Source of the DNA: Streptomyces sp. RerS4
Lineage (GTDB): Bacteria > Actinomycetota > Actinomycetes > Streptomycetales > Streptomycetaceae
Reading direction: 5' to 3'
DNA length: 64,000 nt
Assembly (NCBI RefSeq): GCF_023515955.1
Contig: NZ_CP097322.1
Location: 2,234,001 to 2,298,000 of the forward strand
The position numbers were made by a program, and so were the translations under genes. Positions within the stretch are counted from its first letter, which is position 1, and each line of letters begins with the position of its first letter. Below, piece by piece: positions 52,460 through 60,503 of this stretch. Below the pieces are notes generated by a model that was not told where the DNA came from, did not search any database, and was given only the letters and a program-made list of their open reading frames with translations.

Positions 52460-52728
52460 ACAAGCGAACCGAAGCGGCTCACGTCGAACTGCTGGACGCG
52501 ATCGTGGAGGCCCTGAGCGTGCCGCTGCCTTCGATCGCGGACGCGGACGAGCGGCTCTACTTCCGGCTGCTGGAGCGCCGGGCCCTGACCGTTCGGATCA
52601 TCATCGCAGCGAACCGCGCCGTCAGCCGGGACCCCAGTCTGGCCGCCGACGCGATCCGCACCCGGACCGCCGAGGACCCCGTCGACTACCGCCTGTTCAA
52701 GGACGAGAAGGACGGGGACCTCCGGTGA
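52456..52728 (+). CDS. Small helical AICE protein of unknown function
   Basis: 90 residues beginning MNKRTEAAHVELLDAIVEAL, mostly helical and acidic, no recognisable motif (YFRLLERRALTVRIIIAANR). It overlaps its neighbours on both sides by four bases. Its role is presumably in the transfer or replication operon of the element. Confidence 0.65.
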   Translation: MNKRTEAAHVELLDAIVEALSVPLPSIADADERLYFRLLERRALTVRIIIAANRAVSRDPSLAADAIRTRTAEDPVDYRLFKDEKDGDLR

Positions 52729-53810
52729 CCGGCCGTGTCCTGACCGGTCCCCAGAAGTGGGTTCTGGGGGCGGCGTTCGCCCCGATGCTCGTCACCGGCG
52801 CGGCCGGCGGCTACGGCACGTACTCCAACATCAAGGGCGCCTACAACTCCGGCACCGCCCTCGGCGCGGTAGCCGCCGGCGAGGGCGCCACCGCCGTCCT
52901 CGCGCTGGTCCTGCTAGGCCTGACCATGCTGGGCCAGGCCTCCCCGGTCGTGGTCCGAGCCGGGTTGTGGGCGCTGCCCGTCGCCGCGTCGGTCATGTCG
53001 GCCGTCGCGGCTCCCGACGGGGCCCGCACGGTCATCTACGCGATCACTCCGCTGGGCATGTCCGTCTCAGCCGAGGGCATGGCCTTCCTGGCCCGCCGGA
53101 TCGTCGTCCACCTCGACGGCCGCGATGCCGAAGCCGAAGCCAAAGCCGCCGCCGTGGTCCAGGCGCTCGCCTACCACCGGGCCCGCGCGGCGAATCACCC
53201 AGATGCGAAGATCCGGGAGCGATCCGATCGGGCGTCGTGGCGCCTGGCCCGCAAGGTCGGCACCACGGACACGACGCTCGGGGAACGGCTCCTGGACGTC
53301 CAGCGGGAGCGGATCACCACCGGCGCGGACGTCGCCCTGGGCGACATGTTCGCGATCACCGTCACACCCCCCGACGAGGCCGTCACGGCCGTCACGGTAG
53401 AGCGTGACGCCGTCACGGCACCCGTGACGCCCGCCCTCCCCCCGGCCCCCGAACCGACCCACGACAAGGGGCCCGTCACGGACACCCGTGACGGGGAAGA
53501 CACGCAGGTCAGCGACCCGACACCCACCCCCCAGGGGGAGGGCGTCACACCCGCCGTCACACCGGCGGTCCCGCCCGTGACGCTGGCCCAACTCGCCGCC
53601 ATCGCAGGCGTCCCCACCCCCGCCGTGGACGAACCGCTCACGGACGAACAGATCGTGGTCGTCCTACGGCACCTGCGCTACGCCGCCGACCCGCCCCTGT
53701 CCTACCGACAGACCGCGACCGCGTTCCGCGACGCGGGCTTCACCGGCGGCGAATCCCGCGTCCGCAGCGCCTGGGCCACCCTCATGGCCCAGGAAGAGTC
53801 CCCCCGATGA
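52725..53810 (+). CDS. Spd-like membrane protein with C-terminal DNA-binding-like region
   Basis: 361 residues from a GTG. The N-terminal third has four hydrophobic segments (GAAFAPMLVTGAAGGYGTYS, ATAVLALVLLGLTMLGQASP, ALPVAASVMSAVAAPDG, VIYAITPLGMSVSAEGMAFL). Then come a helical region, a Pro/Thr-rich linker with repeated VTAPVTP/VTPAVTPAV text, and a C-terminal segment (LTDEQIVVVLRHLRYAADPP, YRQTATAFRDAGFTGGESRV) that could be a winged helix. It resembles the Spd/DUF2637-type membrane proteins thought to spread elements within the mycelium. Confidence 0.7.
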   Translation: MTGRVLTGPQKWVLGAAFAPMLVTGAAGGYGTYSNIKGAYNSGTALGAVAAGEGATAVLALVLLGLTMLGQASPVVVRAGLWALPVAASVMSAVAAPDGARTVIYAITPLGMSVSAEGMAFLARRIVVHLDGRDAEAEAKAAAVVQALAYHRARAANHPDAKIRERSDRASWRLARKVGTTDTTLGERLLDVQRERITTGADVALGDMFAITVTPPDEAVTAVTVERDAVTAPVTPALPPAPEPTHDKGPVTDTRDGEDTQVSDPTPTPQGEGVTPAVTPAVPPVTLAQLAAIAGVPTPAVDEPLTDEQIVVVLRHLRYAADPPLSYRQTATAFRDAGFTGGESRVRSAWATLMAQEESPR

Positions 53811-54142
53811 CCGGCCTGCCCGTCTACCGGTGGCGCCTGGCCCCCGACGGTCTCGCCACCCGCCGACAGCTCCGCGCCGCCGGGCTCCGGCCCGGCGGTC
53901 AGGACGTCGTCGCCCAGCTCGAACGCCCGCGTCGCCGGCGCGGGCCGCTGGTCGCCTACCTCTACCGGGTCGACCTCGCCCGCCCGGTCCGACCGATGAC
54001 CCCGGCCCGCCGGGCCGCTTTGGAGCGGGCGAACACGGCCCGCCGCACGTGCCCCGCCTGTGAGCGAGACGCCGGCTACGTGATCCCGACCTCCCTCGGC
54101 ACGTGCGTGACCTGCGCCGACGCCCCGCCCCTCGCTGCCTGA
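53807..54142 (+). CDS. RRQRL-motif zinc-binding protein
   Basis: 111 residues. LATRRQLRAAGLRPGGQDVV carries the RRQ(R/L) motif that names this Streptomyces family; the C-terminal ARRTCPACERDAGYVIPTSL with a later CVTCAD supplies a four-Cys zinc site. Function unknown; always near AICE or plasmid transfer genes as far as I recall. ATGA overlap with the preceding gene. Confidence 0.75.
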   Translation: MTGLPVYRWRLAPDGLATRRQLRAAGLRPGGQDVVAQLERPRRRRGPLVAYLYRVDLARPVRPMTPARRAALERANTARRTCPACERDAGYVIPTSLGTCVTCADAPPLAA

Positions 54143-54168
54143 ACACCCTTCTCCTGCAAGGAGTTCCA

Positions 54169-54417
54169 GTGACCTCCAAGACCTCTTCCACCCCCGCCAC
54201 CGGCACTTCGGCCGCTTCTCAGGGTTCGCATATGTGGGTGCTGACCCTGGAGATGCCCGGTCGGGCAATGACCACGCAGTACGGGACGTGGACCCCGCCC
54301 GCCGGTTCGTCCCGCTTCGACGTCTTCATGGCGATCCGGGGACATGTCGCCGCGCAGCAGCCGGAGATGGCTGGCGCCAACACCATCTTCTTCAGCCTGG
54401 AGCCGAACCAGCTCTGA
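54169..54417 (+). CDS. Small conserved AICE protein
   Basis: 82 residues from a GTG with AAGGAG six bases upstream. An N-terminal Ser/Thr-rich tail precedes a compact segment (MWVLTLEMPGRAMTTQYGTW and FFSLEPNQL at the end). No function assigned. A strong hairpin follows, so this ends a transcript that began at 52190. Confidence 0.6.
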   Translation: MTSKTSSTPATGTSAASQGSHMWVLTLEMPGRAMTTQYGTWTPPAGSSRFDVFMAIRGHVAAQQPEMAGANTIFFSLEPNQL

Positions 54418-54431
54418 CCCTGCCCACAGGC

Positions 54432-54472
54432 GGGGCCCGGCCGTTGCTGTAGGAGGCTCGCGGCCGGGCCCC
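54432..54472 (+). terminator. Strong hairpin terminator
   Basis: Perfect 12-base stem GGGGCCCGGCCG (54432-54443) / CGGCCGGGCCCC (54461-54472), then TTTCG. Confidence 0.78.
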
Positions 54473-54502
54473 TTTCGCTCCCTGGAAGGGGGCCTGTTCA
54501 GC

Positions 54503-56044
54503 ATGACGGATACCGTCGTAGAGGTGGTGCCTCAGGTGCCATCCGATTCCAGTTCGCCCGCGTCGTCGGGTGTCGATGCTCGTGCCGCGGTGCCGGGTGT
54601 TCCGTTGGCGGTGGCCGGGGCGAATGCCCTGGGCGCGGTCGCGGCCGGTGCGGTGGCCGTGGGCCCGGCGGGGCTGGCCGCGGCCGGCGCCATAGTGGGC
54701 GCCGCCGCCGTGACCGGGGTAGCCAGGAAGATCGCGTCCCGCCGCGCGAAAAACCGCACCACCCTCCCCACCCAACGCACCACCAGCCGCAGCGGCCGTA
54801 CCTCCTCGGCCAGCGTCGGCGCGGCCGGTGGCGGGTCGGCGACGCGGGCGTCGAGGCCGTCCTCGTCGGGTCTGCGGGCCGCGGCCCGTCACCTCGGACG
54901 CCGCACAGGCACCGACCGGGCCGCAGGCCCGCACCCGGCCGGACCGGCACAGACTCCCGGCAAGACTCCGGCCGCGGGTGCTCGTACACCGGCCGGCGGT
55001 CGACCCGGGTCGGACCGCCGCGCGGGCGGCGGTTCGTCCTCGACCCCCTCTCCCCGCACCGCTGGTGGCACGCTCCGGTCCGCCGGTGGGAAGGGCGGTG
55101 TGTCGGGCCGGATGCGGCGGGCCGCCGCGGGTGCGGTGGCCCGTGCGATCGAGGCCGGCCACGCCCACTACACCCAGGGCGCCCCGGCCCGTTCGCAGAA
55201 GGCGGCCGGCCGGTCGGCGGCGCGGGTGGCGAAGGGTGAGGCCAAGGCCCGCCGCTCGGCCGGTCTGGACGCGGCCGGTGAGCCGATCCGTCCCGGCTCG
55301 TTGTCGGGGGTGCGGGAGAAGGCGTTGCGTCGGTCGGCGCTTCGGCACGCGGCCCGGATGACCGGCGCGGGCGTGATCGCGGCCGGTGTCGGGGTGGCCT
55401 CGACCTTGTGGAACTGGAAGCGGCCGTGGGTCGGGATCCGGCGCGGGATCGAGGTGTGGCGGCGTCTGGCCGGGCGGGCCCGTCAGGTGCGGGCCGCCCG
55501 GGACGCGGTGATCCGCGGCGAACAGCCCGCCAAGGGCGCGGGCGTCGAGGTGGCCGTGCCCGCGCAGCAGGTGAGTAATCCGAACAGGCCGAAGGAGTCG
55601 GTGCTCGCGCCGGTCCTCCCGGCCGTCCAGACCAAGCCCGTCGCCCTGGAAGGGGCCGTCCCCGTACCTGTTGGAGGCATCGTGTCCGAGTCCGGTACCG
55701 CGTTCGCCCGTCTGTCGGACGCCGCCGAGGTCATGCTCCAGGCGGCGTCCACGTTCGACCCCGAGCACATGTCCCAGTTCCAGGCCCTCATCGACGACCT
55801 TCCCCAGGCGATGGAGATCGTCCAGGAAACGCTGCGGGTGCTGGCGGAACTCTCCTCGGAGAAGCTGCCCGTCCACGGGTCGGTGGTGGAGGAGATCGGC
55901 GAGGGCTACCAGGCCATGGGTCGCGTCGTGCGCGCCCTGGAGGAGGTCGGTGTCGTCTACCGGCGTGTCCACGCCGACGACATCGAGCGCAACGAGAACC
56001 CCCGCAACGGCATCGAGGGCGAACGCCGCTGGAACGTCGGCTGA
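54503..56044 (+). CDS. Large low-complexity AICE transfer-region protein
   Basis: 513 residues. The N-terminus has one hydrophobic Ala/Gly-rich segment (GAVAAGAVAVGPAGLAAAGA), followed by about 200 residues of Arg/Ser/Gly/Ala-rich sequence with strong positive charge and a central hydrophobic patch (MTGAGVIAAGVGVASTLWNW). The C-terminal 120 residues are better conserved in character (AEVMLQAASTFDPEHMSQFQ, LIDDLPQAMEIVQETLRVLA, helical and acidic). It sits directly before the TraB gene, where AICEs often encode a transfer accessory protein. The disordered basic middle might bind DNA. No function recognised. Confidence 0.65.
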   Translation: MTDTVVEVVPQVPSDSSSPASSGVDARAAVPGVPLAVAGANALGAVAAGAVAVGPAGLAAAGAIVGAAAVTGVARKIASRRAKNRTTLPTQRTTSRSGRTSSASVGAAGGGSATRASRPSSSGLRAAARHLGRRTGTDRAAGPHPAGPAQTPGKTPAAGARTPAGGRPGSDRRAGGGSSSTPSPRTAGGTLRSAGGKGGVSGRMRRAAAGAVARAIEAGHAHYTQGAPARSQKAAGRSAARVAKGEAKARRSAGLDAAGEPIRPGSLSGVREKALRRSALRHAARMTGAGVIAAGVGVASTLWNWKRPWVGIRRGIEVWRRLAGRARQVRAARDAVIRGEQPAKGAGVEVAVPAQQVSNPNRPKESVLAPVLPAVQTKPVALEGAVPVPVGGIVSESGTAFARLSDAAEVMLQAASTFDPEHMSQFQALIDDLPQAMEIVQETLRVLAELSSEKLPVHGSVVEEIGEGYQAMGRVVRALEEVGVVYRRVHADDIERNENPRNGIEGERRWNVG

Positions 56045-56067
56045 CCCCACCCCCCGCACCACTGCTT

Positions 56068-56100
56068 CGGCCCGCCCCCACAACCTGTGGGGGTGGGCCG
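56068..56100 (+). terminator. Hairpin between accessory gene and traB
   Basis: CGGCCC-G-CCCCCACA (56068-56082) pairs with TGTGGGGG-T-GGGCCG (56086-56100) around ACC. It lies just before the TraB ribosome-binding site and may attenuate. Confidence 0.65.
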
Positions 56101-56122
56101 CTGTCTTCGGAGGAGAAACCCT

Positions 56123-58222
56123 GTGAGCAGCGAAAAGAAGAAGAGCAAGGACGGCATGCGGGTGGACTGGAAGGCCCCGCACGGGGTCTTGTCCGGGAGC
56201 CTGAACGCGACGGCCGGGACGCTGGTGACCACGGCGCTCGCCCACAGCGTGGGGATGCCCGCCGGGTTCGCGCTGGCCGCCGGCGCGGCCGGGGCAATCG
56301 GCTCGTCCGTGGCCGGCTGGCGCAACCGGCTCACCGGCGCGACCGTCGCCTTCCGCGCCGCCGCCTGGACGGCCGCCGGCAGCTGGTCGTGCTGGGCGCT
56401 GGCCAACGGCGGACCGATGACCCTGACCAACCTGGGCGTCCTCGCGGCCGGGGCGATCGGAACCGGGACCCTGGCGGCGGGGTTCGCGGCGCACGAGGAG
56501 ACCGAGCAGGCCCGCCGCCGCATGCTCTTGACCATCGGCACCCGCCGCGCGCTGGCCGCCGAATGGATCGACCGCATCAACCGTGTCTGCCGGGTCGAGA
56601 ACGTGACCATTCCGGGGATCGAGCAGTGGACCTCGGGCATGGGCTACACCGTCGAGGTGGAGCTGCCCGAGGGCGGCACCACCCGGCGTGCCATCGCCGA
56701 CCGCGCCGACGCACTCGCCTCCGACCTCGACCTTCCCGACGGATGCGGCCTCCAGGTCCTCCCCGGCGTCTCCCGACGGCGTCTGTTGATCGAGGTCGCG
56801 ACGAAGACCTGGCGTGGTGTGGAACTGCCCTTCCCTCTCTCCGAGATCGGGGAGACGGTCACGGTCAACAACCCTTCCCCCATCGCCCTGTTGTCGGACG
56901 GGGGCCGGGCGGAGTTGGACATGCGGCAGGCGTCCACGATCGTGGCCGGCCCGACCGGCAGCGGCAAGACGAACTGGCTCCAGACCCTCATCGCCCGCCT
57001 GCTCCAGACCAACGACACGCTGGTGTGGGTCATCGACCTCAACGCCGGCAGCCTCGGCCTGCCCTGGCTCCACGCCTGGCGCGAGAACCCCCAGGACGTC
57101 CCCGCACCAGGCGTGGACTGGCTGGCCTCCACCCCGGCCGAGGCGAAGCTGATGTTGAAGGCGGCCGTGGCGATCGCCAAGGCCCGCAAGGTCGCCTACC
57201 AGCAGCACATGCGTGACCAGGACGACGACAAGCTTCCCGTCTCCCCGACGATTCCCGAGATCGTCATCGTCGTGGACGAGGGCGCCGAGGTGTCCGCCAC
57301 CCGCGAAGCCCGCGAAGTCATGGCGGGCATCTCCGAGGTCATCCGTATCGCGCGGGCGATGGCGATCCGTGCCGTTGTCTCTGTCCTGCGCGTCACCCAG
57401 GACGTCCTGCCTGACCCCATGGTCCGCAAGATGGCCTCCAACCGGGTGTGCACCGGCGCCACCGAAGACTCCGAACTGGGCCACATGTTCGGCTGGCGTG
57501 CCCTGTCCGCCGAAAACTCCTTCTCCGGCCCCGGATCCCTCCTCGTCGGCACCGAGGGCAAGCAGCCCAAGACGGCCCAGGGCTGGCGCATCACCCCCTC
57601 CGTCATCGAGGCGATCGCCCGCGCCACCTCCTCCCGCCGACCCGCCCTCGACCCGGCATCCCTCGATGCCGCCGGGGCCGCCTACCAGGAGCGGTGGAGC
57701 CTGGAACGCTCCGGCCACCTGTGGGCCCAGCCCCTCGCCACCACCACCGCCGGCAGCACCGGCACCGGTGGTGGGGGTGCGGCGGTGGGCGGGGCGGGTC
57801 GGGAGTGGAAGGCGACGGCCGGGTGGGACAAGCCCCGCCCGGTGGTCACCCCCGGGCCGGAGGAACTGGCGGCGATGTTCGACCTGCCCGCCGCCGAACC
57901 CGGCACCCACACCACCCCCGCGGTGGACGGCACCGACTGGTCCGACCCGACGTCCTGGACCACGGACCGTCCGGTACGGGATGCGGAAGCGCCCGACGCC
58001 CGACAGGCCGCCCTCGACCTGATCATCGCCGCCGGCCCTGCCGGCACCGGAGCGTCCGCGATGGAACGAGACCTGAGGAACGCCCACGGCACCCGGCGGC
58101 CGGTCATCCAGAAGTGGCTCAAGGAGTGGGCCGAGGCCGGCGAGATCACCCGCGTCGGCGACGGAAGCAAGGCCCGCTACGTCCACCGCACCCACCTCCC
58201 CGACAGCGACACCGGCAACTGA
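56123..58222 (+). CDS. traB: FtsK/SpoIIIE-type conjugative DNA translocase TraB
   Basis: 699 residues from a GTG with GGAGGAG seven bases upstream. Three or four N-terminal membrane segments (AGTLVTTALAHSVGMPAGFA and following). Walker A: VAGPTGSGKTNWLQTLIARL near residue 275; Walker B: IPEIVIVVDEGAEVS near 380. The C-terminus is a winged-helix domain (ALDLIIAAGPAGTGASAMER, VIQKWLKEWAEAGEITRVGD) in the place of the gamma domain that in Streptomyces TraB reads 8-base TRS repeats. It would transfer the element as double-stranded DNA between hyphae, the single essential transfer protein of AICEs. Repeats just downstream are candidate recognition sites. Confidence 0.9.
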   Translation: MSSEKKKSKDGMRVDWKAPHGVLSGSLNATAGTLVTTALAHSVGMPAGFALAAGAAGAIGSSVAGWRNRLTGATVAFRAAAWTAAGSWSCWALANGGPMTLTNLGVLAAGAIGTGTLAAGFAAHEETEQARRRMLLTIGTRRALAAEWIDRINRVCRVENVTIPGIEQWTSGMGYTVEVELPEGGTTRRAIADRADALASDLDLPDGCGLQVLPGVSRRRLLIEVATKTWRGVELPFPLSEIGETVTVNNPSPIALLSDGGRAELDMRQASTIVAGPTGSGKTNWLQTLIARLLQTNDTLVWVIDLNAGSLGLPWLHAWRENPQDVPAPGVDWLASTPAEAKLMLKAAVAIAKARKVAYQQHMRDQDDDKLPVSPTIPEIVIVVDEGAEVSATREAREVMAGISEVIRIARAMAIRAVVSVLRVTQDVLPDPMVRKMASNRVCTGATEDSELGHMFGWRALSAENSFSGPGSLLVGTEGKQPKTAQGWRITPSVIEAIARATSSRRPALDPASLDAAGAAYQERWSLERSGHLWAQPLATTTAGSTGTGGGGAAVGGAGREWKATAGWDKPRPVVTPGPEELAAMFDLPAAEPGTHTTPAVDGTDWSDPTSWTTDRPVRDAEAPDARQAALDLIIAAGPAGTGASAMERDLRNAHGTRRPVIQKWLKEWAEAGEITRVGDGSKARYVHRTHLPDSDTGN

Positions 58223-58230
58223 CCCGACCG

Positions 58231-58368
58231 CCTGTCTGTCACCTGTCACCCCCTCCCCGGGAACCCCGGTTCCGGGGGCGGGGAGCCTGTCACCCCCGCT
58301 GTGACCTGCGGATGACAGGTGACAGACAGGTGACAGGTGACAGGCCGGATGACAGGCAGATGACAGGC
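58231..58368. repeat. TGACAGG-type repeat cluster after traB, candidate clt
   Basis: TGACAGG in plus orientation at 58313, 58331, 58338, 58350 and 58361; the reverse CCTGTCA at 58242 and 58286, and CCTGTCTGTCACC at 58231-58243, matched inversely by GGTGACAGACAGG at 58318-58330. A CCCCGG-rich hairpin lies between (about 58255-58283). Position right after the translocase gene is where Streptomyces plasmids have the cis-acting transfer locus (clt), whose short repeats bind TraB. Confidence 0.6.
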
Positions 58369-58421
58369 ACCAACACGATCCGGCCGGGCCCGTCGGCCCG
58401 GCCCGCCCAAGGGAGCCAGTC

Positions 58422-58919
58422 GTGCATGAACCCATCCACCCGGGCACCACCCGACCCGCCCACCACCCGACCCGAATCCACCACCCGAACCCGACCCACC
58501 CGAACCCGGGACCGGTCGTGGAACTCCCGCCGGGGGTCGAGGTCGTGACTCTCCCGAACGGGGTCCGCACCCTGGCCTACACCCACGGCCCGACCCCGCC
58601 CACCGTCGAACCGGAACCTGCCCGGAGGGTGGAGCCGATCCCTCGGTGGGCTCGTACGACGGCGCTTCTCGCGCCCACGGTCGGGGGCGGGATCGCCACC
58701 GCCGGCTTCGGGATCTCCTACGCCGCCCCCGGGATCCTCGCCATGGCCAACGCTCTCTGGGCCGCCGTCGCCCTCATCGGCGCCGGCGCCGCTACCCCGC
58801 TCCTCCTGCGCGCCGCTCGCGGCACCGGCCGGGGGGCGGCGCCGGTCCAGCACGTCACCCAGCACATCACCGCCACCGGCCTCTTCGGCCGCGCGAGCGG
58901 CACCCTCAACAACCGCTAG
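58422..58919 (+). CDS. Small membrane protein of the transfer region (Spd-like)
   Basis: 165 residues from a GTG with AAGGGAG upstream. A Pro/His-rich N-terminus (about 55 residues) precedes two membrane helices (ALLAPTVGGGIATAGFGISY and ILAMANALWAAVALIGAGAA). The tail TATGLFGRASGTLNNR is repeated in modified form after the next gene. It is probably one of the small hydrophobic spread proteins typical of AICEs; no catalytic motif. Confidence 0.7.
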   Translation: MHEPIHPGTTRPAHHPTRIHHPNPTHPNPGPVVELPPGVEVVTLPNGVRTLAYTHGPTPPTVEPEPARRVEPIPRWARTTALLAPTVGGGIATAGFGISYAAPGILAMANALWAAVALIGAGAATPLLLRAARGTGRGAAPVQHVTQHITATGLFGRASGTLNNR

Positions 58920-58926
58920 GAGATCC

Positions 58927-59079
58927 ATGGACGACACCTACTGCGACGACTGCAGCCAGTACGACTGCCGGGGCCACCACTGGTGCGAGGACTGCGACGC
59001 CGAGGAGTGCCAGGAATGCCAGGGCTGCGACTGCCCCGGCTACGAGTGCCCCGGCGCCGCCGCCCACAACGGCTTCTGA
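58927..59079 (+). CDS. 50-residue Cys-rich protein
   Basis: Begins MDDTYCDDCSQYDCRGHHWC and ends CPGAAAHNGF. It has ten Cys in 41 residues, in CxxC-type pairs, plus two His: likely one or two zinc sites. AGGAG overlaps the preceding stop and gives good spacing to the ATG. Too short for many gene finders. Function unknown; its place in the transfer operon suggests a DNA- or protein-binding accessory. Confidence 0.7.
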   Translation: MDDTYCDDCSQYDCRGHHWCEDCDAEECQECQGCDCPGYECPGAAAHNGF

Positions 59080-59111
59080 CCGCCCCCAGAACCCACACCA
59101 CCAGTGCTTTA

Positions 59112-59144
59112 GGCCGCATGAGCGGCACCTTCAACCAGCGCTGA
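59112..59144 (+). repeat. Degenerate copy of the 3' end of the 58422-58919 gene
   Basis: The 33 bases encode GRMSGTFNQR-stop and align with 58887-58919, which encode GRASGTLNNR-stop, with only a few differences. Each copy ends directly before the ribosome-binding site of a small Cys-containing gene, so a gene-plus-junction unit was probably duplicated and one copy mostly lost. Confidence 0.6.
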
Positions 59145-59154
59145 AAGGCACCCG

Positions 59155-59325
59155 ATGAGTCAGCCTCTGCCCGCCCGTATCGCCGACGCCCTCGCCCTGA
59201 TCGCGGGCAAGCACACGGTCCACTGCCCGTACTCGGGATGCGGGGTCAGCGTGCGCTTCCGTCACGTCACGCCCGACGAGGCCAAGCGCCTCACCGACAT
59301 CGCCACCGACCACACCCGCCACTGA
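59155..59325 (+). CDS. 56-residue Cys-containing AICE protein
   Basis: Begins MSQPLPARIADALALIAGKH and ends TDIATDHTRH. HTVHCPYSGCGVSVRFRHVT with the late His residues looks like a minimal Cys2His2-type zinc site. GAAAGG precedes the ATG. Similar tiny proteins are found in Streptomyces AICEs and plasmids; function unknown. Confidence 0.68.
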   Translation: MSQPLPARIADALALIAGKHTVHCPYSGCGVSVRFRHVTPDEAKRLTDIATDHTRH

Positions 59326-59334
59326 CACCAACAA

Positions 59335-59370
59335 GGGCGGCCCCCGTCTCGGCAAAGTCCGGGGCCGCCC
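59335..59370 (+). terminator. Hairpin terminator
   Basis: Perfect 10-base stem GGGCGGCCCC (59335-59344) / GGGGCCGCCC (59361-59370), ten bases after the preceding stop. Confidence 0.75.
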
Positions 59371-59408
59371 TCATCCAGTACCGACAAAGTGAACTGGAGG
59401 CATCCAGC

Positions 59409-60503
59409 ATGACCCACCACGCCCTCGTTCCGCGAGAGGCTGCCCCGCCCCCGCGTCTGCTGGCGTTGTGCGCCGGCTACGGCGGTCTGGAGATGGCCCT
59501 GTCCGCCGGGCTCGGCGGTCAGGTTGTCGCCTACGCCGAGAACGACCCCTACGCCGCCCGCGTGTTCGCCGCCCACCACCCCGGCCGCCCGAACCTGGGC
59601 GACATCACCCGCGCCGACTGGCACCGGGGCCGGGATCTGCACCGGCCCGACGCGATCGCGGCGGGCTTCCCGTGTCGCAACATCTCCAACGCCGGTCGAA
59701 GGGATGGCATCAATGGCCAGTGGTCGAAGGTCTGGAAAAACGTCGCTCAGGCTGTGGGCGTCCTTCGACCGCGCCACGTCTTCCTGGAAAACGTGGCGGC
59801 GCTCCGCTCCCGGGGGCTGGACGTCGTCGCCGCGGACCTGGCCGCGCTCGGGTATGACGTCCGGTGGACATGTCTACGAGCTGGTGACCCCGAAGTCGGC
59901 GCCCCGCACCCGCGCGACCGCTGGTTCGCAGTTGCCCATCCCGCTGATGCCGACCCCCACGACCTCGGACGGCACTGGCGGCCCCGGCACCAGCCGCAAA
60001 CGCCGGGGCAGGCTGAACCTGCGCACCGCCGTCACCCGGCTCCCCGCCCCGCCGCCGCAAAGCTGAGGCCGCTGCCCACCCCGGCCGCACGAGACTGGAA
60101 ATCCGGCGCCTCCAACCTGCTGAGCCGCAACTCCCGCCCGCTCAACGAGTTCGTCGTCAACCTCCTGCCCGGCCAGGCCGTCACTGTCGACCCGCAGTGG
60201 GTCGCCTCCGACGGCACCGACTACTGCCCCGCCATCCACCGCTGGGAACACATCACCGGACGGCCGGCACCCTGCCCGACCGAGGCAGGCACCCGCGGCA
60301 ACCGGCGCCTGGCACCCGCCTTCGCCGAATGGCTCATGGGCCTGCCCGCCGGCTGGATCACCGACGTCCCCGACATCCCCCGCAAGGAACAACTGCGGAT
60401 CATCGGCAACGGCGTCGTCCCCCAACAAGCCCACCACGCCTACGCCCAACTCCTCACCCCCGACACCGGCCACCAGGCGGCCCAGGGGAGGGACGCCGCG
60501 TGA
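59409..60503 (+). CDS. DNA (cytosine-5-)methyltransferase
   Basis: 364 residues. Motif I LLALCAGYGGLEMALSAGLG, motif IV AAGFPCRNISNAGRRDG (catalytic Cys near residue 88), motif VI HVFLENVAALRSRG near 126, motif VIII GAPHPRDRWFAVAHP, and C-terminal motif IX/X text LPAGWITDVP and RIIGNGVVPQQAHHAY. It transfers a methyl group to cytosine C5, probably shielding the element from host restriction during transfer. The region about 59945-60060 reads more naturally in another frame (PTPTTSDGTGG, LNLRTAVTRLPAP), so two compensating indels are possible in the target-recognition part. No partner restriction enzyme is adjacent. Confidence 0.85.
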   Translation: MTHHALVPREAAPPPRLLALCAGYGGLEMALSAGLGGQVVAYAENDPYAARVFAAHHPGRPNLGDITRADWHRGRDLHRPDAIAAGFPCRNISNAGRRDGINGQWSKVWKNVAQAVGVLRPRHVFLENVAALRSRGLDVVAADLAALGYDVRWTCLRAGDPEVGAPHPRDRWFAVAHPADADPHDLGRHWRPRHQPQTPGQAEPAHRRHPAPRPAAAKLRPLPTPAARDWKSGASNLLSRNSRPLNEFVVNLLPGQAVTVDPQWVASDGTDYCPAIHRWEHITGRPAPCPTEAGTRGNRRLAPAFAEWLMGLPAGWITDVPDIPRKEQLRIIGNGVVPQQAHHAYAQLLTPDTGHQAAQGRDAA

